DNA of 64,000 nucleotides from Duganella sp. (GCA_026225475.1 JAMFSU010000078.1:1-64000), one strand, 5' to 3'. Positions 34,198 through 43,492 are shown, numbered from the stretch's first letter. The notes: generated from the letters alone by a model not told the origin. A program made the numbers and translations.

Positions 34198-37167
34198 GTG
34201 CGCTCTACTCAAGAAATTTCCGTCAAATCATCTGCAGATTTTGGCGCCATTCCCGCCAATGGCGTGCAAGAAGAAAGCACGTCTTCGCAACTGGCACGAC
34301 CAGGCACCGGTTTGGGTGAATACCGCATCATCCGTCGCAATGGTGCGGTGGTCGGTTTTGAACCATCGAAGATTTCGATTGCCGTGACCAAGGCGTTTCT
34401 CGCCGTCAACGGCGGTCAAGGTGCTGCTTCGGCACGCGTGCGTGAAATGGTCGAGCAACTGACCACCAACGTGGTGTCGGCGCTGGTGCGTCGTCAGCCC
34501 ACCGGCGGCACTTTCCATATCGAAGATATCCAGGACCAGGTTGAACTGGCTCTGATGCGTTCGGGCGAACACGATGTGGCACGCGCTTATGTGCTGTACC
34601 GCGCCAAGCGCATGGAAGAGCGTGCGCAACAAAACAGCGGCAAGACTGATTTTGTCGCGCCGCAACTGCATGTGATCGAAGACGGCCAAGTGCGCCCGCT
34701 CGACATCAACGAAGTGCGTACCCTGATCACGGCCGCTTGCGTCGGCCTGGAAAAGCACGTTGATGCCGATGCGATTCTGGCGGAAACCGTCAAAAACCTG
34801 TACGACAATGTGCCCGTCGAAGAATTGCACAAGTCAGCCATTCTGGCAGCGCGCGCGCTGATGGAAAAAGACCCTGCATACAGTCAAGTCACTGCCCGTC
34901 TGCTGATGCACACGATCCGCAAGGAAGTGTTTGGCAAGGAAGTGGCACAAGCCGATGCGCCAGCCGAATACCTGGAATACTTTGGCCGTTATATCAAGAA
35001 GGGTATTGCTGCCGACCTGCTCGATTCGAAGCTGGCTCAGTTCGACATCAAGAAGCTGGCCGAAGCGATCAAGCCGGAACGCGATCTGCAATTCGGTTAC
35101 CTCGGCCTGCAAACACTGTATGACCGTTACTTCCTGCACATCCAAGGTACCCGCATCGAAATGCCGCAAGCATTTTACATGCGTGTCGCAATGGGCCTGT
35201 CGCTCAATGAAATCGACCGCGAATCGCGCGCTATCGAGTTTTACAACTTGCTGTCGTCGTTCGACTTCATGAGTTCGACCCCGACCTTGTTCAATTCCGG
35301 TACCTTGCGTTCGCAACTGTCGTCGTGCTATCTGACCACCGTGGCCGATGACCTCGACGGCATCTACGAAGCGATCAAGGAAAATGCCTTGCTGGCCAAA
35401 TATGCCGGCGGTCTTGGCAATGACTGGACACCAGTGCGTTCGCTCGGCGCCCATATCAAGGGTACCAACGGCAAGTCGCAAGGCGTGGTGCCGTTCCTGA
35501 AAGTGGTTAATGACACCGCCGTGGCGGTCAATCAGGGCGGCAAGCGCAAGGGCGCGGTTTGCGCCTACCTGGAAACCTGGCACATGGACATTGAGGAATT
35601 CCTCGAACTGCGTAAGAATACCGGCGACGACCGCCGCCGTACGCATGACATGAACACTGCCAACTGGATTCCTGACCTGTTCATGAAGCGCGTCATGGAA
35701 AAGGGCGACTGGACACTGTTTTCGCCATCCGACGCGCCAGATCTGCACGACAAGTTCGGCCGTGCTTTCGAAGAAGCGTATGTCGGCTACGAAGCCAAAG
35801 CGGCGCGCGGTGAACTGAAGCTGTTCAAAAAAGTGCAGGCGCTCGACTTGTGGCGCAAGATGCTATCGATGCTGTTCGAAACCGGCCATCCATGGATCAC
35901 CTTCAAGGACCCATGCAACATCCGTTCGCCACAGCAACACGTGGGCGTGGTGCACAGCTCAAACCTGTGCACCGAGATCACCCTGAACACCAATGACGCC
36001 GAAATCGCCGTCTGCAACCTGGGTTCGGTCAATCTGCCAGCCCACCTGGTTGATGGTGAAATCGACCACGTCAAGCTGCAAAAGACCATCCGCACAGCGA
36101 TGCGCATGCTCGACAACGTGATCGACATCAACTATTACGCGGTCAAGAAGGCGCGTGATTCGAACCTGCGTCATCGTCCGGTTGGTTTGGGCATCATGGG
36201 CTTCCAAGACTGCCTGCACGTCAAGCGCGTGCCTTACGCTTCGATGGATGCGGTGCAATTCGCTGACCGTTCGATGGAAGCCGTGTGCTACTACGCTTAC
36301 CTGGCGTCGACCGAACTGGCGGAAGAGCGCGGCCGTTACAGCTCTTATCGTGGTTCGTTGTGGGATCGTGGCATCCTGCCGCAGGATTCGCTGAAGTTGC
36401 TGGCCGAGGAGCGCGGCGGTTATCTGGAAGCCGATACTTCGGAAACTCTGGACTGGTCGGTTGTCCGTGCCCGTATTGCCGAGTTTGGCATGCGCAACTC
36501 AAATTGCGTGGCAATTGCGCCAACAGCAACGATTTCCAACATCATTGGCGTGTCGGCTTGCATCGAACCGACTTACCAGAATCTGTATGTGAAATCCAAC
36601 CTGTCGGGCGAATTCACCGAAATCAACGAATACCTGGTGCGTGACCTGAAGGCACGTGGCCTGTGGGATGAAGTCATGATCTCCGACCTGAAGTACTTCG
36701 ATGGTAGTCTGGCCAAGATCGACCGCATTCCACAAGACCTGCGCGATATCTACGCTACTGCGTTTGAAGTTGAGCCGTCGTGGTTGGTGGAAGCGGCCTC
36801 GCGTCGTCAAAAGTGGATCGATCAGGCACAGTCGTTGAATATCTATATGGCAGGCGCATCGGGCAAACGCCTGGATGAGACATACAAGCTGGCATGGGTG
36901 CGTGGCCTCAAGACCACTTACTATCTCCGCACCATCGGCGCGACCCACACCGAGAAGTCGACTTCCAAGACCGGCGCGCTCAACGCGGTGGCCATCGATG
37001 GCGGCATGAGTGCCTCGGCAGTAGCTGCAGCCAGTGCCGCCGCAGCATCGGCACCGTCGGCAGGCTATGCAATGCCAACGCCAGGCGCGAGTATCGAGGC
37101 CGATGGTCCGGTGTGCACCATGCGTCCAGGTGACGCCGGCTTTGAAGAGTGCGAGGCTTGCCAGTAA
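34198..37167 (+). CDS. nrdA: Ribonucleoside-diphosphate reductase class Ia, alpha subunit NrdA
   Basis: 989 residues from a GTG at 34198-34200 (MRSTQEISVK) with AGGAGG four bases upstream; a GTG at 34117 lacks such a site. An ATP-cone (IIRRNGAVVGFEPSKISIAV) near the N-terminus gives allosteric control. Catalytic cysteines appear in SQLSSCYLTT, NLCTEI and the CNLGSVNL segment, and the C-terminal ECEACQ is the redox-active tail reduced by thioredoxin or glutaredoxin. An Ala/Ser-rich linker (about 20 residues) precedes the tail. Reduces ribonucleotides to deoxyribonucleotides together with NrdB. Confidence 0.96.
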   Translation: MRSTQEISVKSSADFGAIPANGVQEESTSSQLARPGTGLGEYRIIRRNGAVVGFEPSKISIAVTKAFLAVNGGQGAASARVREMVEQLTTNVVSALVRRQPTGGTFHIEDIQDQVELALMRSGEHDVARAYVLYRAKRMEERAQQNSGKTDFVAPQLHVIEDGQVRPLDINEVRTLITAACVGLEKHVDADAILAETVKNLYDNVPVEELHKSAILAARALMEKDPAYSQVTARLLMHTIRKEVFGKEVAQADAPAEYLEYFGRYIKKGIAADLLDSKLAQFDIKKLAEAIKPERDLQFGYLGLQTLYDRYFLHIQGTRIEMPQAFYMRVAMGLSLNEIDRESRAIEFYNLLSSFDFMSSTPTLFNSGTLRSQLSSCYLTTVADDLDGIYEAIKENALLAKYAGGLGNDWTPVRSLGAHIKGTNGKSQGVVPFLKVVNDTAVAVNQGGKRKGAVCAYLETWHMDIEEFLELRKNTGDDRRRTHDMNTANWIPDLFMKRVMEKGDWTLFSPSDAPDLHDKFGRAFEEAYVGYEAKAARGELKLFKKVQALDLWRKMLSMLFETGHPWITFKDPCNIRSPQQHVGVVHSSNLCTEITLNTNDAEIAVCNLGSVNLPAHLVDGEIDHVKLQKTIRTAMRMLDNVIDINYYAVKKARDSNLRHRPVGLGIMGFQDCLHVKRVPYASMDAVQFADRSMEAVCYYAYLASTELAEERGRYSSYRGSLWDRGILPQDSLKLLAEERGGYLEADTSETLDWSVVRARIAEFGMRNSNCVAIAPTATISNIIGVSACIEPTYQNLYVKSNLSGEFTEINEYLVRDLKARGLWDEVMISDLKYFDGSLAKIDRIPQDLRDIYATAFEVEPSWLVEAASRRQKWIDQAQSLNIYMAGASGKRLDETYKLAWVRGLKTTYYLRTIGATHTEKSTSKTGALNAVAIDGGMSASAVAAASAAAASAPSAGYAMPTPGASIEADGPVCTMRPGDAGFEECEACQ

Positions 37168-37177
37168 GTTGGCAAGC

Positions 37178-37211
37178 GGCGACTATCCGACCTTGATGTC
37201 GGATAGTCGCC
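37178..37211 (+). other. Very stable hairpin between nrdA and nrdB
   Basis: GGCGACTATCCGAC (37178-37191) and GTCGGATAGTCGCC (37198-37211) are perfect 14-base arms with a six-base loop, just after the nrdA stop. No T-run follows. A second hairpin, TCCCGGC-TCA-GCCGGGA, lies at 37241-37257 before the nrdB ribosome site. They may protect the nrdA message or set the nrdA:nrdB ratio. Confidence 0.65.
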
Positions 37212-37287
37212 AGTAGTCGTTATCGTAAAGATTTGTTATTTCCCGGCTCAGCCGGGACGTCTAAGTAAATTAAGTAAAGGATCAAAC

Positions 37288-38472
37288 ATGCTTTCTTGGG
37301 ATGATGAAGTGAAGGCGACGCCGGCACCGTCCGCGCCGCAGATGCCTCAGCCTCAATTGCAATCGGCCGCGTCCAACAATGTTCGTCCTCAGTATCAGGA
37401 CGTCGCGCTCAATCCTGCACTTGTTACCAAAGACGAGGCGCCGGTCGACGTCACTGCACGTGTAAATGCTGCCGACAAGCGCATCATCAACGGCCATACC
37501 GACGTCAATCAGTTGGTGCCGTTCAAGTACAAATGGGCCTGGGACAAATACTTGGCGGGCTGCGCCAACCACTGGATGCCGCAGGAAATCAACATGCAGC
37601 GCGACATCGAATTGTGGAAGAACCCGAATGGATTGACCGAAGACGAGCGTCGTCTGGTCAAACGCAACTTGGGCTTCTTCGTGACCGCTGACTCGCTGGC
37701 GGCCAACAATATCGTGCTCGGCACCTACCGCCACATCACCGCGCCAGAATGCCGTCAATACCTGCTGCGCCAGGCGTTCGAGGAAGCGATTCATACCCAC
37801 GCTTATCAATACATTGTCGAATCGCTGGGTCTGGATGAAGCCGAAATCTTCAACGCGTATCACGAAGTCAAATCGATCCGCGACAAGGATGAGTTCCTGA
37901 TCCCGTTCATCAATACGCTGACCGATCCAGCCTTCACCACCGGCACCACCGAAAATGATCAGAAGCTGTTGAAGTCGCTGATCGTGTTTGCCTGCATCAT
38001 GGAAGGTCTGTTCTTCTATGTCGGCTTCACGCAGATTCTGGCGCTGGGTCGCCAGAACAAGATGATGGGTGCGGCGGAACAGTATCAATATATCTTGCGC
38101 GACGAGTCGATGCACTGCAACTTCGGTATCGATCTGATCAACACCGTGAAGATGGAAAATCCACATTTGTGGACGCCGGAATTCAGAGACGAAATTAAAT
38201 CGTTGTTTTTCAGCGCGGTAGAGTTGGAATATCGTTACGCAGAGGATACAATGCCGCGAGGCGTGCTAGGTTTGAATGCGCCGATGTTCAAAGGTTACTT
38301 ACGGTTCATCGCTAATCGTCGTGCACAGCAAATCGGACTCGATCAGCTGTTCGCGCAAGAAGAAAATCCGTTTCCGTGGATGAGCGAGATGATCGATTTA
38401 AAGAAGGAGCGCAACTTCTTTGAAACCCGAGTCATCGAATACCAAACCGGAGGCGCGCTTAACTGGGAATGA
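37288..38472 (+). CDS. nrdB: Ribonucleoside-diphosphate reductase class Ia, beta subunit NrdB
   Basis: 394 residues. Di-iron protein that generates the tyrosyl radical used by NrdA. The iron ligands and radical site are in place: Asp135 ([10 protein letters not shown]), Glu166 and His169 with the radical Tyr173 ([13 protein letters not shown]), plus the downstream Glu-x2-His in [10 protein letters not shown]. The N-terminal about 60 residues include a Pro/Gln-rich stretch absent from E. coli NrdB. AAAGGA lies upstream of the ATG. 120 bases after nrdA. Confidence 0.96.
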   Translation: MLSWDDEVKATPAPSAPQMPQPQLQSAASNNVRPQYQDVALNPALVTKDEAPVDVTARVNAADKRIINGHTDVNQLVPFKYKWAWDKYLAGCANHWMPQEINMQRDIELWKNPNGLTEDERRLVKRNLGFFVTADSLAANNIVLGTYRHITAPECRQYLLRQAFEEAIHTHAYQYIVESLGLDEAEIFNAYHEVKSIRDKDEFLIPFINTLTDPAFTTGTTENDQKLLKSLIVFACIMEGLFFYVGFTQILALGRQNKMMGAAEQYQYILRDESMHCNFGIDLINTVKMENPHLWTPEFRDEIKSLFFSAVELEYRYAEDTMPRGVLGLNAPMFKGYLRFIANRRAQQIGLDQLFAQEENPFPWMSEMIDLKKERNFFETRVIEYQTGGALNWE

Positions 38473-38620
38473 TATTGTGCCCATCTCGTCAATGCTCTTC
38501 AGCGAGATCTGCGAGGCACCAAGTGGTCAACTAGCTTGCAAGATAGTTGACCACCAAATACGGAAGGCTTTCACCAAATTTAATGAACAGTAAAAGACCG
38601 AATCGATCTTCTCTGTTATC

Positions 38621-38658
38621 GCCGCTTAACCCGATCAAGTCGGGTAAGGCGGCTTTTT
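38621..38658 (+). terminator. Intrinsic terminator after nrdB
   Basis: GCCGCTTAACCCGA (38621-38634) and TCGGGTAAGGCGGC (38640-38653) pair over 14 positions with two mismatches around a five-base loop, followed by five T. Confidence 0.8.
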
Positions 38659-38698
38659 CTTTGAAAAACCTGAAGGTTTTTCAGGAACAGTATTCCTG

Positions 38699-38730
38699 AC
38701 GCTAGCGGGTAATCCGCTGGCGTTTTTTTT
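38699..38730 (+). terminator. Second intrinsic terminator downstream of nrdB
   Basis: ACGCTAGCGG (38699-38708) and CCGCTGGCGT (38714-38723) form a ten-base stem with one G-T pair and loop GTAAT, followed by a run of eight T. It is stronger than the first terminator about 75 bases upstream. Confidence 0.88.
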
Positions 38731-38979
38731 GGTTGCGGTGCTGATAAAGCCGCCAATCGCCCTCAGAGCCCTGCAGCAATTGGGGTAGAGGCGCAACCAA
38801 GATAGCTGAAGCGCTGCATAGGTGAGGGGATGCAGCAGTTCAGCTGGTGCCTAATTCATTAGCGCAAGCAGAGGTTTGCTTGTGCCGATGAATAATCCGC
38901 CTGCATCATCGCGATGGTACAGACGGGTTTTTTAAATCAAGCTTGATTTTTTCCATCACGTGAAGAAGGAGAAACAAAA

Positions 38980-39729
38980 ATGGCAACAGCAGCAAAGAAA
39001 TCAGCCGCCAAGAAGCCGGCTACAAAGAAACCAGCAGCCGCAGCTAAAAAACCGGTCGCAGTGAAGAAGGCCGCCGCTCCTAAGAAGGTCGTCGCAGCCA
39101 AGAAGCCAGTCGCTAAGGTAGCAGCTAAGCCAGTGGCAAAGAAAGCAGCAGCACCTAAGAAGGTCGTTGCAGCGAAGAAGCCAGTCGTCGCGAAGAAGGT
39201 CGTTGCAGCGAAGAAGCCAGTCGCCGCGAAGAAGGTCGTTGCAGCGAAGAAGCCAGTCGCCGCGAAGAAGGTCGTTGCAGCGAAGAAGCCAGTTGCCGCA
39301 AAGAAGGTCGTTGCAGCGAAGAAGCCAGTTGCCGCAAAGAAGGTCGTTGCAGCGAAGAAGCCAGTCGCCGCAAAGAAGGCAGCAGCTCCTAAGAAGGCAG
39401 TCGCAGCGAAGAAGCCAGTCGTCAAGGCAGCAGCTAAGCCAGTGGCAAAGAAAGCAGCAGCTCCTAAGAAAGCAGTTGCAGTGAAGAAGCCAGTCGCCGC
39501 AAAGAAGGCAGTTGCTAAGCCAGCAGCCAAGCCAGCAGTCAAGGCTGCAGCAAAGCCAGCAGCTAAACCTGCAGTCAAGGCCGCAGCTAAGCCAGCAGTC
39601 AAGAAGGCAGCTGTCAAGAAGCCAGCAGCCAAGGCAGCAGCTAAGCCAGCGGCAGCAGCACCAGCAGTCAAGACTGTGCTGAACCCAGCATCGGCTTGGC
39701 CGTTCCCAACAGGCACAACACGTCCTTAA
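38980..39729 (+). CDS. Histone H1-like (HctB/AlgP-type) Lys/Ala-rich repeat protein
   Basis: 249 residues composed almost entirely of Lys, Ala, Val and Pro in KKPVAAKK-type repeats. The exception is a short C-terminal tail (TVLNPASAWPFPTGTTRP). Such proteins bind DNA non-specifically and compact the nucleoid. The central part carries six copies of a 36-base direct repeat encoding a 12-residue unit. Ribosome site AGAAGGAG upstream; a terminator follows. No transmembrane or signal segment is present. The exact role in this organism is unknown, and low-complexity sequence prevents family assignment beyond H1-like. Confidence 0.85.
   Translation: MATAAKKSAAKKPATKKPAAAAKKPVAVKKAAAPKKVVAAKKPVAKVAAKPVAKKAAAPKKVVAAKKPVVAKKVVAAKKPVAAKKVVAAKKPVAAKKVVAAKKPVAAKKVVAAKKPVAAKKVVAAKKPVAAKKAAAPKKAVAAKKPVVKAAAKPVAKKAAAPKKAVAVKKPVAAKKAVAKPAAKPAVKAAAKPAAKPAVKAAAKPAVKKAAVKKPAAKAAAKPAAAAPAVKTVLNPASAWPFPTGTTRP
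39163..39378 (+). repeat. Six tandem 36-bp repeats inside the H1-like gene
   Basis: Units start with GTCGTTGCAGCGAAGAAGCC at 39163, 39199, 39235, 39271, 39307 and 39343. They differ at only a few positions, for example CAGTCGTCG, CAGTCGCCG or CAGTTGCCG. Each encodes 12 residues (VVAAKKPVAAKK register), so gain or loss of a unit keeps the frame. Confidence 0.92.
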
Positions 39730-39767
39730 TCGGACCTGGCCTGGCGCCTGAGCAATCGGGCGTAGCG

Positions 39768-39811
39768 CCGCTGTGTGACTCGCCTCTGTGAGTTATGCAG
39801 CGGTTTTTTTT
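39768..39811 (+). terminator. Intrinsic terminator after the H1-like gene
   Basis: CCGCTG (39768-39773) and CAGCGG (39798-39803), with an inner ACTC/GAGT pairing, form an interrupted stem followed by eight T. Confidence 0.75.
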
Positions 39812-39915
39812 GCCTTTTCGATTTATTCACTGCCTCCACATGAGCGCAAGCGCGCCATGGTTTAGTATGTGCGCTGTGGTTTGAATCCGTTGAAATGTGT
39901 TCTAGGAGAGTGACC

Positions 39916-40458
39916 GTGTTGCATAGCATTTTCATGTTGATCGTTGACGCCGTAGCCAGCATCTTGGTCGGCGTGCTGTTGCTGCGTTTCTGGATGCAGG
40001 TGGTGCAGGTGCGCCCTCCGGCTTCGGTTGGACAATTTGTGTTCCAACTTTCAGACTGGTTGGTCAAGCCGCTGCGGCGCGTGCTGCCAGGTGTCGGTGG
40101 TTATGATTGGGCCAGTTTGCTGGGCGCTTTCCTGATCGTGCTGCTGTCGATCATTGCCGCAATTGGCGTGTCTTCCGGGTTTGATTTCCTGCCGATCATC
40201 CTGCTGTCGCTGGTGCGCTTCTTTCAGTGGATTTTCTATGGCTTCATGGCGACGCTGATACTCGAAGCAGTGTTCAGTTGGGTCAACCCCCACGCACCGT
40301 TGGCGCCATTTGTACGTGCCTTGAACGAGCCGCTGCTGCGCCCACTGCGCAAAGTAGTGCCGCTGATTGGCAATGTCGATCTGTCGCCACTGGTGGCCTT
40401 GATCCTGCTGCAGATTGCAATACGCCTGGTCAGTACCCTGATCTTGTCGATCGGCTGA
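39916..40458 (+). CDS. YggT family inner membrane protein
   Basis: 180 residues from a GTG at 39916-39918, six bases after AGGAGA; an ATG at 39895 precedes that ribosome site and was rejected. Two YggT repeats, each with paired membrane segments and a conserved PLRRVLPGVGGYDWASL / PLRKVVPLIGNVDLSPL motif. The family is linked to osmotic or cation stress tolerance, but the mechanism is unknown. Stands alone between the H1-like gene and a convergent peroxiredoxin gene. Confidence 0.87.
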   Translation: MLHSIFMLIVDAVASILVGVLLLRFWMQVVQVRPPASVGQFVFQLSDWLVKPLRRVLPGVGGYDWASLLGAFLIVLLSIIAAIGVSSGFDFLPIILLSLVRFFQWIFYGFMATLILEAVFSWVNPHAPLAPFVRALNEPLLRPLRKVVPLIGNVDLSPLVALILLQIAIRLVSTLILSIG

Positions 40459-40475
40459 CGCTGAGTTGATGTTTG

Positions 40476-40499
40476 ACCTGCCTGGTTCCAGGCAGGTTT
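40476..40499 (+). terminator. Hairpin terminator after the YggT gene
   Basis: ACCTGCCTG (40476-40484) and CAGGCAGGT (40489-40497) are perfect arms with loop GTTC. Only three T follow, so it is a weak intrinsic terminator. Confidence 0.6.
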
Positions 40500-40565
40500 G
40501 CCCGGTGCGGCGTGAGGCTTTGACGATTGCTCATGCGCCCGGCGCAAACTTTCCAAGTTTTTTGC

Positions 40566-41111
40566 TTATTTGTTCTTGGCTGCCCACTGACGCAAGGCTT
40601 GCAGAGTATTTTCGACATGCTTGTCGGGACTCATGCTGCTGTATTCGTAGAGGATGCTGTGGTCCGGTGCGATCACGTAAGAAATTCGGCTGGCGTAATC
40701 CGACTTGATCAGCATGACTGCGTCATAGGCTTTCATGATCTTTTGATCGGTGTCGGCAGCGACGGCGAACTTGCTGCGACATTCACTGACGGAAAACTTG
40801 GTCAGGGTTTCGATCTTGTCATTGGACACGCCAATGACGGTGGCGCCCAGTGCCTTGTACTTGTCGATGGCTTCGGCGAACAGGTGTGCTTCAATTGTGC
40901 AGCCGCTGGAAAAAGCCGCAGGATAAAAATACAGCACCACCGGCCCCTTCTTTAGGTTGTCTGCCAGCGAAAAGGTCGAGACCTGCCCGCCCAGTGAAGA
41001 TGGTGCTGAAAAGTCGGGCGCGCGATCACCCGGTTTCAGCGCCGCTAGCGCGGCCTGGCTGGCTGACATCGCACACAGTGACAGCAGGAAGGTGGAAACC
41101 AGGCGTTTCAT
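40566..41111 (-). CDS. Exported peroxiredoxin, AhpC/TSA (Bcp-like) family
   Basis: 181 residues from the ATG at 41109-41111. An N-terminal signal peptide (MKRLVSTFLLSLCAMSASQA) predicts a periplasmic enzyme. The thioredoxin fold contains the peroxidatic Cys71 in PAAFSSGCT, replacing the usual PxxxTPGC. A second cysteine in FSVSECRSKFAV could be the resolving one. It reduces peroxides at the expense of a thiol donor. It follows the PfkB gene by 58 bases on the same strand. Confidence 0.85.
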   Translation of the reverse strand: MKRLVSTFLLSLCAMSASQAALAALKPGDRAPDFSAPSSLGGQVSTFSLADNLKKGPVVLYFYPAAFSSGCTIEAHLFAEAIDKYKALGATVIGVSNDKIETLTKFSVSECRSKFAVAADTDQKIMKAYDAVMLIKSDYASRISYVIAPDHSILYEYSSMSPDKHVENTLQALRQWAAKNK

Positions 41112-41169
41112 GCAAAATCCTTTCAATGTAGCGGTAAGTGGATGTCGGCCAGCAATATGCAGAGGACGA

Positions 41170-42105
41170 TCAGGCGAAGCGGTAACCAAATGCCTGGTGG
41201 AAGCGGTCGTCGATTTCGCTCAGGCTAGGGGCATGGTTTTGCGGTCCTTGCGAAGCGATCTTGATCGAACCCATCAAGCTGGACAGGCGGCCGATCGTGG
41301 CCCAGTCCATACCCTTGGTCAGACCAAACAACATGCCGGCACGGAAGGCATCGCCGCAACCGGTTGGATCGGCAATCACCGCCGCCGGCACGCAAGGGAT
41401 GTCGATCTTTTCACCGCCGGTGAAAATCTCGGCACCTAATTCACCGCGTGTCACGATCAGTGCCGATACTTGCTGGGCAATCTGCTCCAACGTCAGGCCG
41501 GTCCGCGTGGTCAGCAGTTCGGCTTCGTAGTCGTTGACGGCGACATAGGTGGCTAGGTCGATGAAGTGCTTGAGGTCGTCACCGTTGAACATCGGCAAGC
41601 CTTGGCCTGGATCGAAAATCAGCGGGATATTCAGCGCGACGCTTTGCTCCGCGTGCTGCAACATGCCGTCACGGCCATCGGGCGCGACGATCGAAAACTT
41701 TACCGGACCAGCGTCGGCTACCTTGTTGTCATGCGAATAGGTCATTGCACCCGGGTGAAAGGCGGTGATCTGATTGCTATCGGCATCAGTGGTGATGAAG
41801 CATTGTGCGGTGAACGAGGTGTCGATCACGCGTACGCATTTGGTGGAAATATCGAGTGCCTTGAAGCGTTCCAGATAAGGCGCGCCATCTTGACCCACGG
41901 TTGCCATGATCACCGGTTCGCCACCGAGCAGTTTCAGGTTATAGGCAATATTGCCTGCACAGCCGCCGAATTCACGGCGCATCGACGGCACCAGAAAGGA
42001 CACATTGATCTTGTGCAATTGATCGGCCAGCAGGGATTCAGAAAAGCGCCCTTCGAATTGCATGATGTTGTCGAAGGCAAGTGAACCGCAAATAAGTGAA
42101 CTCAT
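41170..42105 (-). CDS. PfkB family carbohydrate/nucleoside kinase (adenosine kinase-like)
   Basis: 311 residues. N-terminal SLICGSLAFDNIMQFEGRF and the glycine-rich GGCAGNIAYNLKLLGGEP, with the C-terminal PfkB signature DPTGCGDAFRAGMLFGL containing the catalytic Asp. Its closest family resemblance is to bacterial adenosine/ribokinase-like proteins, and substrate specificity cannot be settled by eye. Part of the long minus-strand series from 48.2 kb. Confidence 0.85.
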   Translation of the reverse strand: MSSLICGSLAFDNIMQFEGRFSESLLADQLHKINVSFLVPSMRREFGGCAGNIAYNLKLLGGEPVIMATVGQDGAPYLERFKALDISTKCVRVIDTSFTAQCFITTDADSNQITAFHPGAMTYSHDNKVADAGPVKFSIVAPDGRDGMLQHAEQSVALNIPLIFDPGQGLPMFNGDDLKHFIDLATYVAVNDYEAELLTTRTGLTLEQIAQQVSALIVTRGELGAEIFTGGEKIDIPCVPAAVIADPTGCGDAFRAGMLFGLTKGMDWATIGRLSSLMGSIKIASQGPQNHAPSLSEIDDRFHQAFGYRFA

Positions 42106-42211
42106 GATGGATGTCTGGAAAAGGTTCGGAATGCTGCATTGTAGAAGAAAGCCAGGCGCTGCGCGTGTTTTTGCCGCCGATCACGGCTGGCAGGAATCAA
42201 TCTCTGGACGA

Positions 42212-43492
42212 TCAGGGGAAGAACAGATAGACGCGGTAGCCGGCTGCCACCGGTTGATTCAGCTCAAACGTCATTTTGACTTGCTGTTCGCTGTTGCCGG
42301 CAAAGCCGCCATTGACTTGTTGTTCCGATGCCAGATACTCGCGCGGTGTGAAGGCGCGCCGCGTGATGGCTTTTTCATCGTTGTCGTTAAGGGTCAATTC
42401 CAGATAAGGCCACGATTGCGCGGCAGCGCCGCGATTGCGCAACAGCACCGTCAAGGTGTAGATGCTCTGGTTTGGCGGCAGCAGTTGCAGCTCATTTGAT
42501 TCCAGCGACAATTGCTCGATATTGGTCGGCAGCCCGACCGTGCAATGCAGTTTTGCACAGAGTGAAGACAGCAGCGGCTGGGTTGATGGCAACCACGCGG
42601 CCACCTGATTGCGCCACAAATACAGTGCCTGCAAGGGTAGGGTGATGCTCAGTAATATGACGCCAATGATCATCACGACACGGACCACGCGGCCCAAGCG
42701 TTCGCGCCGTTCGGCGCGCTGGACAAAGCTGGGCGCATCGTCGTCCAGCGTTGCTTGGTCATCATCATCAGCAGCATGCTCGCCGTCGGTGTCTTCTTCG
42801 GGTACGGTGGTTTGCTCAGCGTCTTGCGCTGTTTCATCTTGCGTAACCGCGTCAGTCACATCTTCGCGCGTTGCCTGTTTGAGTAATCCAACCGGGGCCG
42901 CCTTAGTGGTCTCTGTCGCCAGCGCATTGAGCGCTTGTTCGATGGCGGCGGCTTCTGCTGCGACTTCTGCGGCGTCATCCTCGTTGTTGCTGGCAGCGAC
43001 CTGGGGTGCCGATGATGTTTGCGGAATCGGGAAGGACAGCTCTTGCGTCAACGTGTTGATGTTTGCGGCGTCCGGCGGCACTATGGCGGGATTATCTCTG
43101 GAGGGCGCTGCCGATGTGGTGACAGGTGCCTCGCTCGTTGTACCCCAGGGGGCATCGTTGGTGTCGGCGGCGATACTGGCGAAGGTGGCAGAAAGATTGG
43201 CTGGAGCCAGCCAAGCCGGCGTGCTCGGCGCCGACGGCGCATCTGCCCCAGCGGTGGGGGACTCGGTGTGCGTTGGGTTGGGTAATGGCGGCCAGGCAGT
43301 CGCCGTTGGCGTGCCTTGCGGCGCTGGCGTGGCCACCAGTTGTTGCGCCACTTCGGATGTGACCAGATGGTCGTTGCCGTTGAAGACTTCTTTGCAATTG
43401 CCGCAGCGGACCAGGCCGCCGCGCAATTTGAGCTGATCCTGAGCGACCCGAAACGAGGTCTGACAGAACGGACATTGGGTCGCCAGTGCCAT
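42212..43492 (-). CDS. Zinc-ribbon (MJ0042) and DUF3426 membrane protein
   Basis: 426 residues. N-terminal zinc ribbon CPFCQTSFRVAQDQLKLRGG then VRCGNCKEVFNG (C-x2-C ... C-x2-C). A long Ala/Pro/Thr/Glu-rich low-complexity region spans about 45-265. It is followed by one membrane segment (VMIIGVILLSITLPLQALYL) and a C-terminal DUF3426 domain (TVLLRNRGAAAQSWPYLELTLND) facing the periplasm. Function unknown. Conserved next to prmA in betaproteobacteria, 40 bases downstream here. Confidence 0.85.
   Translation of the reverse strand: MALATQCPFCQTSFRVAQDQLKLRGGLVRCGNCKEVFNGNDHLVTSEVAQQLVATPAPQGTPTATAWPPLPNPTHTESPTAGADAPSAPSTPAWLAPANLSATFASIAADTNDAPWGTTSEAPVTTSAAPSRDNPAIVPPDAANINTLTQELSFPIPQTSSAPQVAASNNEDDAAEVAAEAAAIEQALNALATETTKAAPVGLLKQATREDVTDAVTQDETAQDAEQTTVPEEDTDGEHAADDDDQATLDDDAPSFVQRAERRERLGRVVRVVMIIGVILLSITLPLQALYLWRNQVAAWLPSTQPLLSSLCAKLHCTVGLPTNIEQLSLESNELQLLPPNQSIYTLTVLLRNRGAAAQSWPYLELTLNDNDEKAITRRAFTPREYLASEQQVNGGFAGNSEQQVKMTFELNQPVAAGYRVYLFFP

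Larger units (their letters stand above)
38473..38979. other. 507-base region rich in hairpins between nrdB and the H1-like gene
   Basis: No protein gene recognised. It holds five inverted repeats within about 210 bases: GTGGTCAACTA/TAGTTGACCAC (38523-38554), a terminator (38621-38658), TGAAAAACC/GGTTTTTCA (38662-38683), CAGGAA/TTCCTG (38682-38698) and a second terminator (38699-38730). The two terminators suggest two transcripts end here, so one may be a small RNA. The rest, 38731-38970, shows no clear feature apart from the AGAAGGAG ribosome site of the next gene. Confidence 0.5.

Noticed and set aside
39163..39378. CRISPR-like regular repeats
   Set aside because: The 36-base units are contiguous and coding, without spacers, and encode a 12-residue protein repeat.
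38937..39716. Long minus-strand frame opposite the H1-like gene
   Set aside because: Its Ala/Phe/Thr repeats mirror the coding repeats on the plus strand; the plus strand has the ribosome site, recognised composition and a terminator.
39895..39915. ATG start for the YggT protein at 39895
   Set aside because: The strong AGGAGA ribosome site lies downstream of it and serves the GTG at 39916.
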